Positions 26,838 through 40,700 of a stretch of 64,000 nt of DNA are shown in pieces. Position numbers and translations under genes: made by a program. The stretch lies in the NCBI GenBank assembly GCA_024362935.1, contig JANCRA010000006.1, positions 35,829,924-35,893,923 of the forward strand. Direction: 5' to 3'. The DNA is from Setophaga petechia (Eukaryota; Chordata; Aves; Passeriformes; Parulidae). Each line of letters begins with the position of its first letter. The stretch's first letter is position 1. Under the pieces are notes generated by a model that was given only the letters and a program-made list of their open reading frames with translations, ran no database searches and was not told the origin of the DNA.

Positions 26838-29800
26838 TTGAAAGCTGCTTACCCAATCCCAGTTTTGTGCCGCTTCGTAGTTCGCCGTTCAGAAGCTGCC
26901 GCAGTCTCTGTTTCCCGGAGAAGGAGAAGACGCTTCTTGGCGCGAAGAATCTGGTGCCGTTTCGCCGATCGCGGCATGCTCCGGAGAACAGGTACGGCCG
27001 AAAGACACCCGGGAGCGGCGCTTAAAGGCACAGTGCTCCGTCTCCTGGTCTTTAGCGTCTCCTGCCGGCTACACCTTAGCAAAAAGCTTTTTCATTATGT
27101 CTCGCCAGGAGAAACTGTCTGTTCACAAAACACCTCCCATCGTGTTCTAGAGGTTGCAGGCAGGTCTGCAGAGTGTTTTGCAACAAGAAAAAGTAACTTG
27201 TCCAAAAAAGCCATCAATTCGAATGTTCCTGGAAAGGGAAAATGCAGGAGAGCGGATTGGTACTGTTTTCTGTCAGTTTGCAAGCTGGACACACAATCCC
27301 AGTGTTATACTACGATTGACTTTGCAGTGCACTGTAATAATTGCCTATTGTTACTACATCTAAGCCAATAGCGTTTGCATTATATCTCTTCAGGAGAAAC
27401 TGTACCAGTTCAGAAAACAACTCTCATTTTTTCTAGAAGTTGCACAGAGGTGTGCAGAGTGTTTTGCAAGAAGCAAAAGAAAGTTGTCCAAAACTGCTGC
27501 CATGCGAATAGTAATGCGAATGGAAAAGGCAGGAGAGTGGAAAGGTGCTGTTTTCTATCTGTTTGTAAGCTGCTTACACAATCCCAGAGTTGTGCAGCAA
27601 TTAGTTTTTCAGTGCACTGTAGTAGGTGCCTCTTTTCACCTGCATCTAAGCAAATTGCTTTTTCCCCATGTCTCGCAAGGAGAAACTGAGCCAGTTCAGA
27701 AAACATCTCCCATCGAGTTCTAGAGATTGCAGGCAGGTGTGCAGAGTGTTTTGCAAGAAGCAAAAGAAAGTTGTCTAAAACGCCTTGCATTCAAATAGAA
27801 ATGTGAATAGAAAAGGCAGGAGAAGGGAGAGGTACTGTTTTCTATCAGTTTGCAACCTGCTTACACAATCTGCGTGTTGTGCAGCAATTAGCTTGCAGTG
27901 CACTGTAGTAGGTGCCTCTTTTCACCTAAATCTAAGCAAATTGCTTTTTCCCCATGTCTTGCAAAGAGAAACTGAGCCAGTTCAGAAAATATCTCCCATC
28001 GACTTCTAGAGATTGCAGGCAGGTGTGCAGAGTGTTTTGCAAGAAGCCAAAGAAAGTTGTCTAAAATTCTTTCCATTCGAATAGTAATGTGCATGGAAAA
28101 GGCAGGAAGAGTGGAAAGGTACTGTTTTCTATCACTTTGCAAGCTGGGCACACAATCCCAGTGTTGTGCATCTATTAGCTTTGCAGTGCACTGCAGTAAC
28201 TGCCTGTGGTAACCTACATCTAAGCAAAAAGCATTTTCACTATCTCTCACTAGGAGAAAATGTTCCTGCTCATTAAACAACTTCCATCGTGCTGTACAGG
28301 TTGCACAGAGGGCTGCAGAATGTTTTGCAGCAAGAAAAAGAAAGTTGTCTAAGACGCCTTCCTTTCAAGTATTAATGCGAAGGGAAAGGCAAGAGAGTGG
28401 GAAAGTACTATTTTCTATCACTTTGAGAGCTGCTAACACAATCCCAGTGCTGTGTACCAATTAACTTGTCACTGCACTGCAGTAAGTGTTTCTTGTCACC
28501 TGCATCTAAGCAAATAGCTTTATCACTCTGTCTAGCAAGGAGAAAACCTTCTTGCTCACTAAACATTTCCTATCGTGTTGTAGAAGTTGCACAGAGGGCT
28601 GCAGTGTGTTTTGCAGCAAGGAAAAGAAAGTTGTCTAAGACGCCTTCCTATCAAGTATTAATGTGAAGGGAAAGGCAAGAGAGTGGGAAAGTACTGTTTT
28701 CTAGCACTTTGCAAACTGCTAACACAATCCCAGTTCTGTGTAGCAATTAGCTGTTCAGTGCACTGCAGTAAGTGTTTCTTGTCACCTACATCTAAGCAAA
28801 TAGCTTTTTCACTATGTCTCGCAAGGAGAAAACCTTCCTGCTCACTAAACAACTTCCATCGTGTTGTAGATGTTGCAGAGAGGGCTGCAGAGTTTTTTGA
28901 CACAAGAAAAAGAAAGTTGTCTAAGATGCCTTCCTTTCAAGTATTAATGTGAAGGGAAAGGCAAGAGAGTGGGAAAGTACTGTTTTCTTGCACTTCGCAA
29001 GCTGCTAACACAATCGCTGTGCTGTGTAGCAATTAGCTTGTCAGTGCACGGCAGTAAGTGTTTCATGATACCTACATCTGAGCAAATAGCTTTTTCACTT
29101 TGACTCGCAAGGGGAAAACGTTGCTGCTCACTAAACAACTTCCATCGTGTTCTAGAAGTTGCACAGACGGCTGCAGTGTGTTTTGCAAAATGTAAAAGAA
29201 AGTTGTCTAAGACGCCTTCCTTTCAAGTATTAATGTGAAGGGAAAGGCAAGAGAGTGGGAAAGTACTGTTTTCTATCACTTTGCAAGCTGCTAACACAAT
29301 CCCAGTTCTGTGTAGCAATTAGCTGTTCAGTGCACTGCAGTAAGTGTTTCTTGTCAACTACATCTAAGCAAATAGCTTTTTCACTATGTCTCGCAAGGAG
29401 AAAACCTTCCTGCTCACTAAACAACTTCCATCGTGTTGTAGATGTTGCAGAGAGGGCTGCAGAGTTTTTTGACACAAGAAAAAGAAAGTTGTCTAAGATG
29501 CCTTCCTTTCAAGTATTAATGTGAAGGGAAAGGCAAGAGAGTGGGAAAGTACTGTTTTCTAGCACTTTGCAGGCTGCTAACACAATCGCAGGGCTGTGTA
29601 GCAGTTAGCTTTTCAGTGCTCTGCAGTAAGTGTTTCTTGTCACCTACATCTAAGCAAATAGCTTTTTCACTATGTCTCGCAAGGAGAAAACCTTCTTGCT
29701 CACTAAACATCTCCTATCGTGTTCTAGAAGTTGCACAGAGGGCTGCAGTGTGTTTTGCAAAATGTAAAAGAAAGTTGTCTAAGACGCCTTCCTTTCAAGT

Positions 29801-32800
29801 ATTAATGTGAAGGGAAAGGCAAGAGAGTGGGAAAGTACTGTTTTCTAGCACTTTGCAAGCTGCTAACACAATCCCAGTTCTGTGTAGCAATTAGCTGTTC
29901 AGTGCACTGCAGTAAGTGTTTCTTGTCACCTACATCTAAGCAAATAGCTTTTTCACTATGTCTCGCAAGGAGAAAACCTTCCTGCTCACTAAACAACTTC
30001 CATCGTGTTGTAGATGTTGCACAGAGGGCTTCAGAGTGTTCTGTAACAAGAAAAAGAAAGTTGTCTTAGACGCTTTCCTTTCAAGTATTAATGTGAATGG
30101 AAAGGCAAGAGAGTGGGAAAGTACTGTTTTCTAGCACTTTGCAAGCTGCTAACACAATCCCAGTTCTGTGTAGCCGTTAGCTGTTCAGTGCACTGCAGTA
30201 AATGTTTCTTGTCACCTACATCTAAGGAAAAAGCTTTTTCACTATGTCTCGCAAGGAGAAAACCTTCCTGCTCACTAAACATCTCCTATCGTGTTCTCGA
30301 AGTTGCACAGAGGGCTGCAGAGTTTTTTGCAACAAGAAAAAGAAAGTTGTCTAAGACGCCTTCCTTTCAAGTATTAATGTGAAGGGAAAGGCAAGAGAGT
30401 GGGAAAGTACTGTTTTCTATCACTTTGCAAGCTGCTAACACAATCCCAGTGCTGTTTAGCAGTTAGCTTGTCAGTGCACGGCAGTAAGTGTTTCTTGATA
30501 CCTACATCTGAGCAAATAGCTTTTTCACTTTGTCTCGCAGGGAGAAAACGTTGATGCTTACTAAACAACTTCCATCGTGTTGTAGAAGTTGCACAGAGGG
30601 CTGCAGTGTGTTTTGCAAAAAGTAAAAGAAAGTTGTCTAAGACGCCTTCCTTTCAAGTATTAATGTGAAGGGAAAGGCAAGAGAGTGGGAAAGTACTGTT
30701 TTCTATCACTTTGCAAGCTGCTAACACAATCCCAGTGCTGTGTAGCAATTAGCTTTTCAGTGCACTGCAGTAAGTGTTTCTTGTTACCTACATCTAAGCA
30801 AATAGCTTTTCCACTATGTCTCGCAAGGAGAAAACCTTCCTGCTCATTAAGTATCTCCTATCGTGTTCTAGAAGTCGCACAGAGGGCTGCAGAGTGTTCT
30901 GTAACAAGAAAAAGAAAGTTGTCTAAGACGCCTTCCTTTCAAGTATTAATGCGAAGGGAAAGGCAAGAGAGTGGGAAAGTACTGTTTTCTATCACTTTGC
31001 AAGCTGCTTACACAATCCCAGTTCTGTGTACCAATTACCTTGTCACAGCACTGCAGTAAGTGTTTCTTATTACCTAAATCTAAGACATTAGCTTTTTACC
31101 TATGTCTCGCAAGGAGAAAACCGTCCTGCTCACTAAACATCTCTTATCGTGTTCTAGAAGTTGCACAGAGGGCTGCAGTGTGTTTTGTAACAAGAAAAAG
31201 AAAGTAGTCTAAGACGCCTTCCTTTCAAGTATTAATGTGAATGGAAAGACAAGAGAGTGGGAAAGTACTGTTTTCTATCACTTTGCAAGCTGCTAACACA
31301 ATCCCAGTGCTGTGTAGCAGTTAGCTTTTCAGTGCACTGCAGTAAGTGTTTCTTGTCACCTACATCTAAGCAAATAGCTTTTTCACTATGTCTCGCAAGG
31401 AGAAAACCTTCCTGCTCACTAAACTCGTGTTCTAGAAGTTGCAAAGAGGGCTGCAGTGTGTTTTGTAACAAGAAAAAGAAAGTTGTCTAAGACGCCTTCC
31501 TTTCAAGTATTAATGTGAAGGGAAAGGCAAGAGAGTGGGAAAGTACTGTTTTCTAGCACTTTGCAAGCTGCTTACACAATCCCAGTGCTGTGTAGCAATT
31601 AGCTTTTCAGTGCATTGCAGTAAGTGTTTCTTGTTACCTACATCTAAGCAAATAGCTTTTTCACTATGTCTCGCAAGGAGATAACCTTCCTGCTCACTAA
31701 ACATCTCCTATCGTGTTCTAGAAGTTGCACAGAGTGCTGCAGAGTGTTTTGTAACAAGAAAAAGAAAGTTCTCTAAGACGCCTTCCTTTCAAGTATTAAT
31801 GTGAAGGGAAAGGCAAGAGAGTGGAAAGGTACTGTTTTCTATCACTTTGCAAGCTCCTTACACAATCCCAGTTCTGTGTAGCAATTAGCTTGTCAGTGCA
31901 CGGCAGTAAGTGTTTCTTGTTACCTACATCTGAGCAAATAGCTTTTTCACTTTGTCTCGCAGGGAGAAAACGTTGCTGCTCACTAAACAACTTCCATCGT
32001 GTTGTAGAAGTTGCACAGAGGGCTGCAGTGTGTTTTGCAAAAAGTAAAAGAAAGTTGTCTAAGACGCCTTCCTTTCAAGTATTAATGTGAATGGAAAGGC
32101 AAGAGAGTGGGAAAGTACTGTTTTCTATCATTTTGCAAGCTGCTAACACAATCCCAGTTCTGTGTAGCAATTAGCTTGTCAGTGCACTGCAGTAAGTGTT
32201 TCTTGTCACCTACATCTAAGCAAATAGCTTTTTCAATATGTCTCGCAAGGAGAAAACGTTCCTGCTCACTAAACATCTCCTATCATGTTCTAGAAGTTGC
32301 ACAGAGGGCTGCAGAGTGTGTTGCAACAAGAAAAAGAAAGTTGTCTAAGACACCTTCCTTTCAAGTACTAATGTGAATGGAATAGCAAGAGAGTGGAAAG
32401 GCACTGTTTTCTATCAATTTGCAAGCTCCTTACAAAATCCCAGTGCTATGTAGCAATTAGCTTGTCAGTGCACGGCAGTAAGTGTTTCTTGTTACCTACA
32501 TCTTAGCAAATAGCTTTTTCATTTTGTCTCGCAGGGAGAAAACCTTCCTGCTCCTAAACAACTTCCATCGTGTTGTAGATTTTGCACAGAGGGCTGCAGA
32601 GTTTTTTGACACAAGAAAAAGAAAGTTGTCTAAGACGCCTTCCTTTCAAGTATTAATGTGAAGGGAAAGGCAAGAGAGTGGGAAAGTACTGTTTTCTAGC
32701 ACTTTGCAAGCTGCTAACACAATCCCAGTGCTGTGTAGCAATTAGCTTTTCAGTGCACTGCAGTAAGTGTTTTTTGTTACCTACATCTAAGCAAATAGCT

Positions 32801-34419
32801 TTTTCACTATGTCTCGCAAGGAGAAAACCTTCTTGCTCACTAAACATCTCCTATCGTGTTCTAGAAGTTGCACAGAGGGCTTCAGAGTGTTCTGAAACAA
32901 GAAAAAGAAAGTTGTCTTAGACGCCTTCCTTTCAAGTATTAATGTGAATGGAAAGGCAAGAGAGTGGGAAAGTACTGTTTTCTATCACTTTGCAAGCTGC
33001 TAACACAATCCCAGTTCTGTGTAGCAATTAGCTTGTCAGTGCACTGCAGTAAGTGTTTCTTGTTACCTACATCTAAGCAAATAGCTTTTTAACTATGTCT
33101 CGCAAGGATAAAACCTTCCTGCTCACTAAACATCTCCTATCGTGTTCTCGAAGTTGCAAAGAGGGCTGCAGAGTTTTTTGACACAAGAAAAAGAAAGTTG
33201 TCTAAGATGCCTTACTTTCAAGTATTAATGTGAAGGGAAAGGCAAGAGAGTGGGAAAGTACTGTTTTCTATCACTTTGCAAGCTGCTAACACAATCCCAG
33301 TGCTGTTTAGCAGTTAGCTTGTCAGTGCACGGCAGTAAGTGTTTCTTCTTACCTACATCTGAGCAAATAGCTTTTTCACTTTGTCTCGCAAGGAGAAAAC
33401 GTTGCTGCTTACTAAACAACTTCCATCGTGTTGTAGAAGTTGCACAGAGGGCTGCAGTGTGTTTTGCAAAAAGTAAAAGAAAGTTGTCTAAGACGCCTTC
33501 CTTTCAAGTATTAACGTGAATGGAAAGGCGAGAGAGTGGGAAAGTACTGTTTTCTAGCACTTTGCAAGCTGCTTACACAATCGCAGTGCTGTGTAGCAGT
33601 TAGCTTTTCAGTGCACTGCAGTAAGTGTTTCTTGTCACCTACATCAAAGCAAATAGCTTTTTCACTATGTCTCGCAAGGAGAAAACCTTCCTGCTCACTA
33701 AACATGTCCTATCGTGTTCTAGAAGTTGCACTGAGGGCTGCAGTGTGTTCTGTAACAAGAAAAAGAAAGTTGTCTAAGACGCCTTCCTTTCAAGTATTAA
33801 TGTGAAGGGAAAGGCAAGAGAGTGGGAAAGTACTGTTTTCTAGCACTTTGAGAGCTGCTAACAGAATCCCAGTGCTGTGTACCAATTAACTTGTCACTGC
33901 ACTGCAGTAAGTGTTTCTTGTCACCTACATCTAAGCAAATAGCTTTTTCACTATGTCTCGCAAGGAGAAAACCTTCCTGCTCACTAAACAACTTCCATCG
34001 TGTTGTAGATGTTGCAGAGAGGGCTGCAGAGTTTTTTGACACAAGAAAAAGAAAGTTGTCTAAGATGCCTTCCTTTCAAGTATTAATGTGAAGGGAAAGG
34101 CAAGAGAGTGGGAAAGTACTGTTTTCTAGCACTTTGCAAGCTGCTAACACAATCGCAGTGCTGTGTAGCAGTAAGCTTTTCAGTGCACTGCAGTAAGTGT
34201 TTCTTGTCACCTACATCTGAGCAAATAGCTTTTTCACTCTGTCTCGCAAGGAGAAAGCCTTCCTGCTCACTAAACATCTCCTATCGTGCTCTAGAAGTTG
34301 CACAGAGGACTGCAGTGTGTTTTGCAAAAAGTAAAAGAAAGTTGTCTAAGACGCCTTCCTTTCAAGTATTAATGTGAAGGGAAAGGCAAGAGAGTGGGAA
34401 AGTACTGTTTTCTATCACT
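26838..34419 (+). repeat. HOR unit 4 (A/B chimera, 7582 bp)
   Basis: The head and first diverged monomers are type A (ATGCGAATAGTAATGCG at about 27511). From about 28166 onward it is type B (GTTGTGCATC, TGCCTGTGG, AAAAGCATTTTC). About 26 monomer places. The part from about 28166 to 34419 repeats at +7584 bp in unit 5 with no difference that I noticed in the translated frames. Confidence 0.88.
26869..27075 (+). promoter_or_regulatory. CpG-rich promoter-like block, head of HOR unit 4 (type A)
   Basis: Type A with one CpG lost to CpA (GCGGCATGCTCC for GCGGCGTGCTCC), a typical methylation-type change and the only one noticed among the type-A blocks. Confidence 0.5.
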
Positions 34420-34450
34420 TTGAAAGCTGCTTACCCAATCCCAGTTTTGT

Positions 34451-34657
34451 GCCGCTTCGTAGTTCGGCGTTCAGAAGCTGCCGCAGTCTCTTTTTCCCGG
34501 AGAAGGAGAAGACGCTTCTTGGCGCGAAGAATCTGGTGTCGTTACGCCGATCGCGGCGTGCTCCGGAGAACAGCTACGGCCGAGAGACACCCGGAAGCGG
34601 CGCTTAAAGGCACAGTGCTCCGTCTCCTGGTCTTTAGCGTCTCCTGCCGGCTACACC
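34451..34657 (+). promoter_or_regulatory. CpG-rich promoter-like block, head of HOR unit 5 (type B)
   Basis: Same 207-bp length as type A. Differences include GTGTCGTTACG, GAACAGCTACGG (removing the AG/GTACGG of type A) and ACCCGGAAGCGG. CTTAAAGG is kept. It precedes an intact 33-codon ORF at 34679. Confidence 0.5.
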
Positions 34658-34678
34658 TTAGCAAAAAGCTTTTTCATT

Positions 34679-34780
34679 ATGTCTCGCCAGGAGAAACTGT
34701 GTCTGTTCACAAAAAACCTCCCATCGTGCTCTAGAGGTTGCAGGCAGCTCTGCAGAGTGTTTTGCAACAAGAAAAAGTAA
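34679..34780 (+). CDS. Candidate short ORF after the type-B CpG-rich block (33 aa)
   Basis: ATG to TAA, 33 codons, starting MSRQEKLCLF and ending CSRGCRQLCRVFCNKKK: four Cys spaced C-x3-C-x3-C-x3-C and a terminal Lys run. It begins about 20 bp after the CpG-rich block and about 70 bp after the TATA-like site, where a 5' leader would be expected. Identical or nearly identical ORFs follow the other type-B heads. Type-A heads lack two bases (GT) in this ORF and stop after 17 codons. I recognise no homologue and there is no proof of translation. It may be a chance ORF preserved by homogenisation. Confidence 0.25.
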   Translation: MSRQEKLCLFTKNLPSCSRGCRQLCRVFCNKKK

Positions 34781-37700
34781 CTTGTCCAAAAAAGCCATCA
34801 ATTCGAATGTTCCTGGAAAGGGAAAATGCAGGAGAGCGGATAGGTACTGTTTTCTACCAGTTTGCAAGCTGGACACACAATCCCAGTGTTCTACTACGAT
34901 TGACTTTGCAGTGCACTGTAATAATTGCCTATCGTTACTACATCTAAGCCAATAGCGTTTGCATTATATCTCTTCAGGAGAAACTGTACCAGTTCAGAAA
35001 ACAACTCTCATTTTTTCTAGAAGTTGCACGGAGGTGTGCAGAGTGTTTTGCAAGAAGCAAAAGAAAGTTGTCCAAAACTGCTGCCATTCGAATAGTAATG
35101 CCAATGGAAAAGGCAGGAGAGTGGAAAGGTGCTGTTTTCTATCTGTTTGTAAGCTGCTTACACAATCCCAGAGTTGTGCAGCAATTAGTTTTTCAGTGCA
35201 CTGTAGTAGGTGCCTCTTTTCACCTGCATCTAAGCAAATTGCTTTTTCCCCATGTCTCGCAAGGAGAAACTGAGCCAGTTCAGAAAACATCTCCCATCGA
35301 GTTCTAGAGATTGCAGGCAGGTGTGCAGAGTGTTTTGCAAGAAGCAAAAGAAAGTTGTCTAAAACGCCTTGCATTCAAATAGAAATGTGAATAGAAAAGG
35401 CAGGAGAAGGGAGAGGTACTGTTTTCTATCAGTTTGCAACCTGCTTACACAATCTGCGTGTTGTGCAGCAATTAGCTTGCAGTGCACTGTAGTAGGTGCC
35501 TCTTTTCACCTAAATCTAAGCAAATTGCTTTTTCCCCATGTCTTGCAAAGAGAAACTGAGCCAGTTCAGAAAATATCTCCCATCGACTTCTAGAGATTGC
35601 AGGCAGGTGTGCAGAGTGTTTTGCAAGAAGCCAAAGAAAGTTGTCTAAAATTCTTTCCATTCGAATAGTAATGTGCATGGAAAAGGCAGGAAGAGTGGAA
35701 AGGTACTGTTTTCTATCACTTTGCAAGCTGGGCACACAATCCCAGTGTTGTGCATCTATTAGCTTTGCAGTGCACTGCAGTAACTGCCTGTGGTAACCTA
35801 CATCTAAGCAAAAAGCATTTTCACTATCTCTCACTAGGAGAAAATGTTCCTGCTCATTAAACAACTTCCATCGTGCTGTACAGGTTGCACAGAGGGCTGC
35901 AGAATGTTTTGCAGCAAGAAAAAGAAAGTTGTCTAAGACGCCTTCCTTTCAAGTATTAATGCGAAGGGAAAGGCAAGAGAGTGGGAAAGTACTATTTTCT
36001 ATCACTTTGAGAGCTGCTAACACAATCCCAGTGCTGTGTACCAATTAACTTGTCACTGCACTGCAGTAAGTGTTTCTTGTCACCTGCATCTAAGCAAATA
36101 GCTTTATCACTCTGTCTAGCAAGGAGAAAACCTTCTTGCTCACTAAACATTTCCTATCGTGTTGTAGAAGTTGCACAGAGGGCTGCAGTGTGTTTTGCAG
36201 CAAGGAAAAGAAAGTTGTCTAAGACGCCTTCCTATCAAGTATTAATGTGAAGGGAAAGGCAAGAGAGTGGGAAAGTACTGTTTTCTAGCACTTTGCAAAC
36301 TGCTAACACAATCCCAGTTCTGTGTAGCAATTAGCTGTTCAGTGCACTGCAGTAAGTGTTTCTTGTCACCTACATCTAAGCAAATAGCTTTTTCACTATG
36401 TCTCGCAAGGAGAAAACCTTCCTGCTCACTAAACAACTTCCATCGTGTTGTAGATGTTGCAGAGAGGGCTGCAGAGTTTTTTGACACAAGAAAAAGAAAG
36501 TTGTCTAAGATGCCTTCCTTTCAAGTATTAATGTGAAGGGAAAGGCAAGAGAGTGGGAAAGTACTGTTTTCTTGCACTTCGCAAGCTGCTAACACAATCG
36601 CTGTGCTGTGTAGCAATTAGCTTGTCAGTGCACGGCAGTAAGTGTTTCATGATACCTACATCTGAGCAAATAGCTTTTTCACTTTGACTCGCAAGGGGAA
36701 AACGTTGCTGCTCACTAAACAACTTCCATCGTGTTCTAGAAGTTGCACAGACGGCTGCAGTGTGTTTTGCAAAATGTAAAAGAAAGTTGTCTAAGACGCC
36801 TTCCTTTCAAGTATTAATGTGAAGGGAAAGGCAAGAGAGTGGGAAAGTACTGTTTTCTATCACTTTGCAAGCTGCTAACACAATCCCAGTTCTGTGTAGC
36901 AATTAGCTGTTCAGTGCACTGCAGTAAGTGTTTCTTGTCAACTACATCTAAGCAAATAGCTTTTTCACTATGTCTCGCAAGGAGAAAACCTTCCTGCTCA
37001 CTAAACAACTTCCATCGTGTTGTAGATGTTGCAGAGAGGGCTGCAGAGTTTTTTGACACAAGAAAAAGAAAGTTGTCTAAGATGCCTTCCTTTCAAGTAT
37101 TAATGTGAAGGGAAAGGCAAGAGAGTGGGAAAGTACTGTTTTCTAGCACTTTGCAGGCTGCTAACACAATCGCAGGGCTGTGTAGCAGTTAGCTTTTCAG
37201 TGCTCTGCAGTAAGTGTTTCTTGTCACCTACATCTAAGCAAATAGCTTTTTCACTATGTCTCGCAAGGAGAAAACCTTCTTGCTCACTAAACATCTCCTA
37301 TCGTGTTCTAGAAGTTGCACAGAGGGCTGCAGTGTGTTTTGCAAAATGTAAAAGAAAGTTGTCTAAGACGCCTTCCTTTCAAGTATTAATGTGAAGGGAA
37401 AGGCAAGAGAGTGGGAAAGTACTGTTTTCTAGCACTTTGCAAGCTGCTAACACAATCCCAGTTCTGTGTAGCAATTAGCTGTTCAGTGCACTGCAGTAAG
37501 TGTTTCTTGTCACCTACATCTAAGCAAATAGCTTTTTCACTATGTCTCGCAAGGAGAAAACCTTCCTGCTCACTAAACAACTTCCATCGTGTTGTAGATG
37601 TTGCACAGAGGGCTTCAGAGTGTTCTGTAACAAGAAAAAGAAAGTTGTCTTAGACGCTTTCCTTTCAAGTATTAATGTGAATGGAAAGGCAAGAGAGTGG

Positions 37701-40700
37701 GAAAGTACTGTTTTCTAGCACTTTGCAAGCTGCTAACACAATCCCAGTTCTGTGTAGCCGTTAGCTGTTCAGTGCACTGCAGTAAATGTTTCTTGTCACC
37801 TACATCTAAGGAAAAAGCTTTTTCACTATGTCTCGCAAGGAGAAAACCTTCCTGCTCACTAAACATCTCCTATCGTGTTCTCGAAGTTGCACAGAGGGCT
37901 GCAGAGTTTTTTGCAACAAGAAAAAGAAAGTTGTCTAAGACGCCTTCCTTTCAAGTATTAATGTGAAGGGAAAGGCAAGAGAGTGGGAAAGTACTGTTTT
38001 CTATCACTTTGCAAGCTGCTAACACAATCCCAGTGCTGTTTAGCAGTTAGCTTGTCAGTGCACGGCAGTAAGTGTTTCTTGATACCTACATCTGAGCAAA
38101 TAGCTTTTTCACTTTGTCTCGCAGGGAGAAAACGTTGATGCTTACTAAACAACTTCCATCGTGTTGTAGAAGTTGCACAGAGGGCTGCAGTGTGTTTTGC
38201 AAAAAGTAAAAGAAAGTTGTCTAAGACGCCTTCCTTTCAAGTATTAATGTGAAGGGAAAGGCAAGAGAGTGGGAAAGTACTGTTTTCTATCACTTTGCAA
38301 GCTGCTAACACAATCCCAGTGCTGTGTAGCAATTAGCTTTTCAGTGCACTGCAGTAAGTGTTTCTTGTTACCTACATCTAAGCAAATAGCTTTTCCACTA
38401 TGTCTCGCAAGGAGAAAACCTTCCTGCTCATTAAGTATCTCCTATCGTGTTCTAGAAGTCGCACAGAGGGCTGCAGAGTGTTCTGTAACAAGAAAAAGAA
38501 AGTTGTCTAAGACGCCTTCCTTTCAAGTATTAATGCGAAGGGAAAGGCAAGAGAGTGGGAAAGTACTGTTTTCTATCACTTTGCAAGCTGCTTACACAAT
38601 CCCAGTTCTGTGTACCAATTACCTTGTCACAGCACTGCAGTAAGTGTTTCTTATTACCTAAATCTAAGACATTAGCTTTTTACCTATGTCTCGCAAGGAG
38701 AAAACCGTCCTGCTCACTAAACATCTCTTATCGTGTTCTAGAAGTTGCACAGAGGGCTGCAGTGTGTTTTGTAACAAGAAAAAGAAAGTAGTCTAAGACG
38801 CCTTCCTTTCAAGTATTAATGTGAATGGAAAGACAAGAGAGTGGGAAAGTACTGTTTTCTATCACTTTGCAAGCTGCTAACACAATCCCAGTGCTGTGTA
38901 GCAGTTAGCTTTTCAGTGCACTGCAGTAAGTGTTTCTTGTCACCTACATCTAAGCAAATAGCTTTTTCACTATGTCTCGCAAGGAGAAAACCTTCCTGCT
39001 CACTAAACTCGTGTTCTAGAAGTTGCAAAGAGGGCTGCAGTGTGTTTTGTAACAAGAAAAAGAAAGTTGTCTAAGACGCCTTCCTTTCAAGTATTAATGT
39101 GAAGGGAAAGGCAAGAGAGTGGGAAAGTACTGTTTTCTAGCACTTTGCAAGCTGCTTACACAATCCCAGTGCTGTGTAGCAATTAGCTTTTCAGTGCATT
39201 GCAGTAAGTGTTTCTTGTTACCTACATCTAAGCAAATAGCTTTTTCACTATGTCTCGCAAGGAGATAACCTTCCTGCTCACTAAACATCTCCTATCGTGT
39301 TCTAGAAGTTGCACAGAGTGCTGCAGAGTGTTTTGTAACAAGAAAAAGAAAGTTCTCTAAGACGCCTTCCTTTCAAGTATTAATGTGAAGGGAAAGGCAA
39401 GAGAGTGGAAAGGTACTGTTTTCTATCACTTTGCAAGCTCCTTACACAATCCCAGTTCTGTGTAGCAATTAGCTTGTCAGTGCACGGCAGTAAGTGTTTC
39501 TTGTTACCTACATCTGAGCAAATAGCTTTTTCACTTTGTCTCGCAGGGAGAAAACGTTGCTGCTCACTAAACAACTTCCATCGTGTTGTAGAAGTTGCAC
39601 AGAGGGCTGCAGTGTGTTTTGCAAAAAGTAAAAGAAAGTTGTCTAAGACGCCTTCCTTTCAAGTATTAATGTGAATGGAAAGGCAAGAGAGTGGGAAAGT
39701 ACTGTTTTCTATCATTTTGCAAGCTGCTAACACAATCCCAGTTCTGTGTAGCAATTAGCTTGTCAGTGCACTGCAGTAAGTGTTTCTTGTCACCTACATC
39801 TAAGCAAATAGCTTTTTCAATATGTCTCGCAAGGAGAAAACGTTCCTGCTCACTAAACATCTCCTATCATGTTCTAGAAGTTGCACAGAGGGCTGCAGAG
39901 TGTGTTGCAACAAGAAAAAGAAAGTTGTCTAAGACACCTTCCTTTCAAGTACTAATGTGAATGGAATAGCAAGAGAGTGGAAAGGCACTGTTTTCTATCA
40001 ATTTGCAAGCTCCTTACAAAATCCCAGTGCTATGTAGCAATTAGCTTGTCAGTGCACGGCAGTAAGTGTTTCTTGTTACCTACATCTTAGCAAATAGCTT
40101 TTTCATTTTGTCTCGCAGGGAGAAAACCTTCCTGCTCCTAAACAACTTCCATCGTGTTGTAGATTTTGCACAGAGGGCTGCAGAGTTTTTTGACACAAGA
40201 AAAAGAAAGTTGTCTAAGACGCCTTCCTTTCAAGTATTAATGTGAAGGGAAAGGCAAGAGAGTGGGAAAGTACTGTTTTCTAGCACTTTGCAAGCTGCTA
40301 ACACAATCCCAGTGCTGTGTAGCAATTAGCTTTTCAGTGCACTGCAGTAAGTGTTTTTTGTTACCTACATCTAAGCAAATAGCTTTTTCACTATGTCTCG
40401 CAAGGAGAAAACCTTCTTGCTCACTAAACATCTCCTATCGTGTTCTAGAAGTTGCACAGAGGGCTTCAGAGTGTTCTGAAACAAGAAAAAGAAAGTTGTC
40501 TTAGACGCCTTCCTTTCAAGTATTAATGTGAATGGAAAGGCAAGAGAGTGGGAAAGTACTGTTTTCTATCACTTTGCAAGCTGCTAACACAATCCCAGTT
40601 CTGTGTAGCAATTAGCTTGTCAGTGCACTGCAGTAAGTGTTTCTTGTTACCTACATCTAAGCAAATAGCTTTTTAACTATGTCTCGCAAGGATAAAACCT

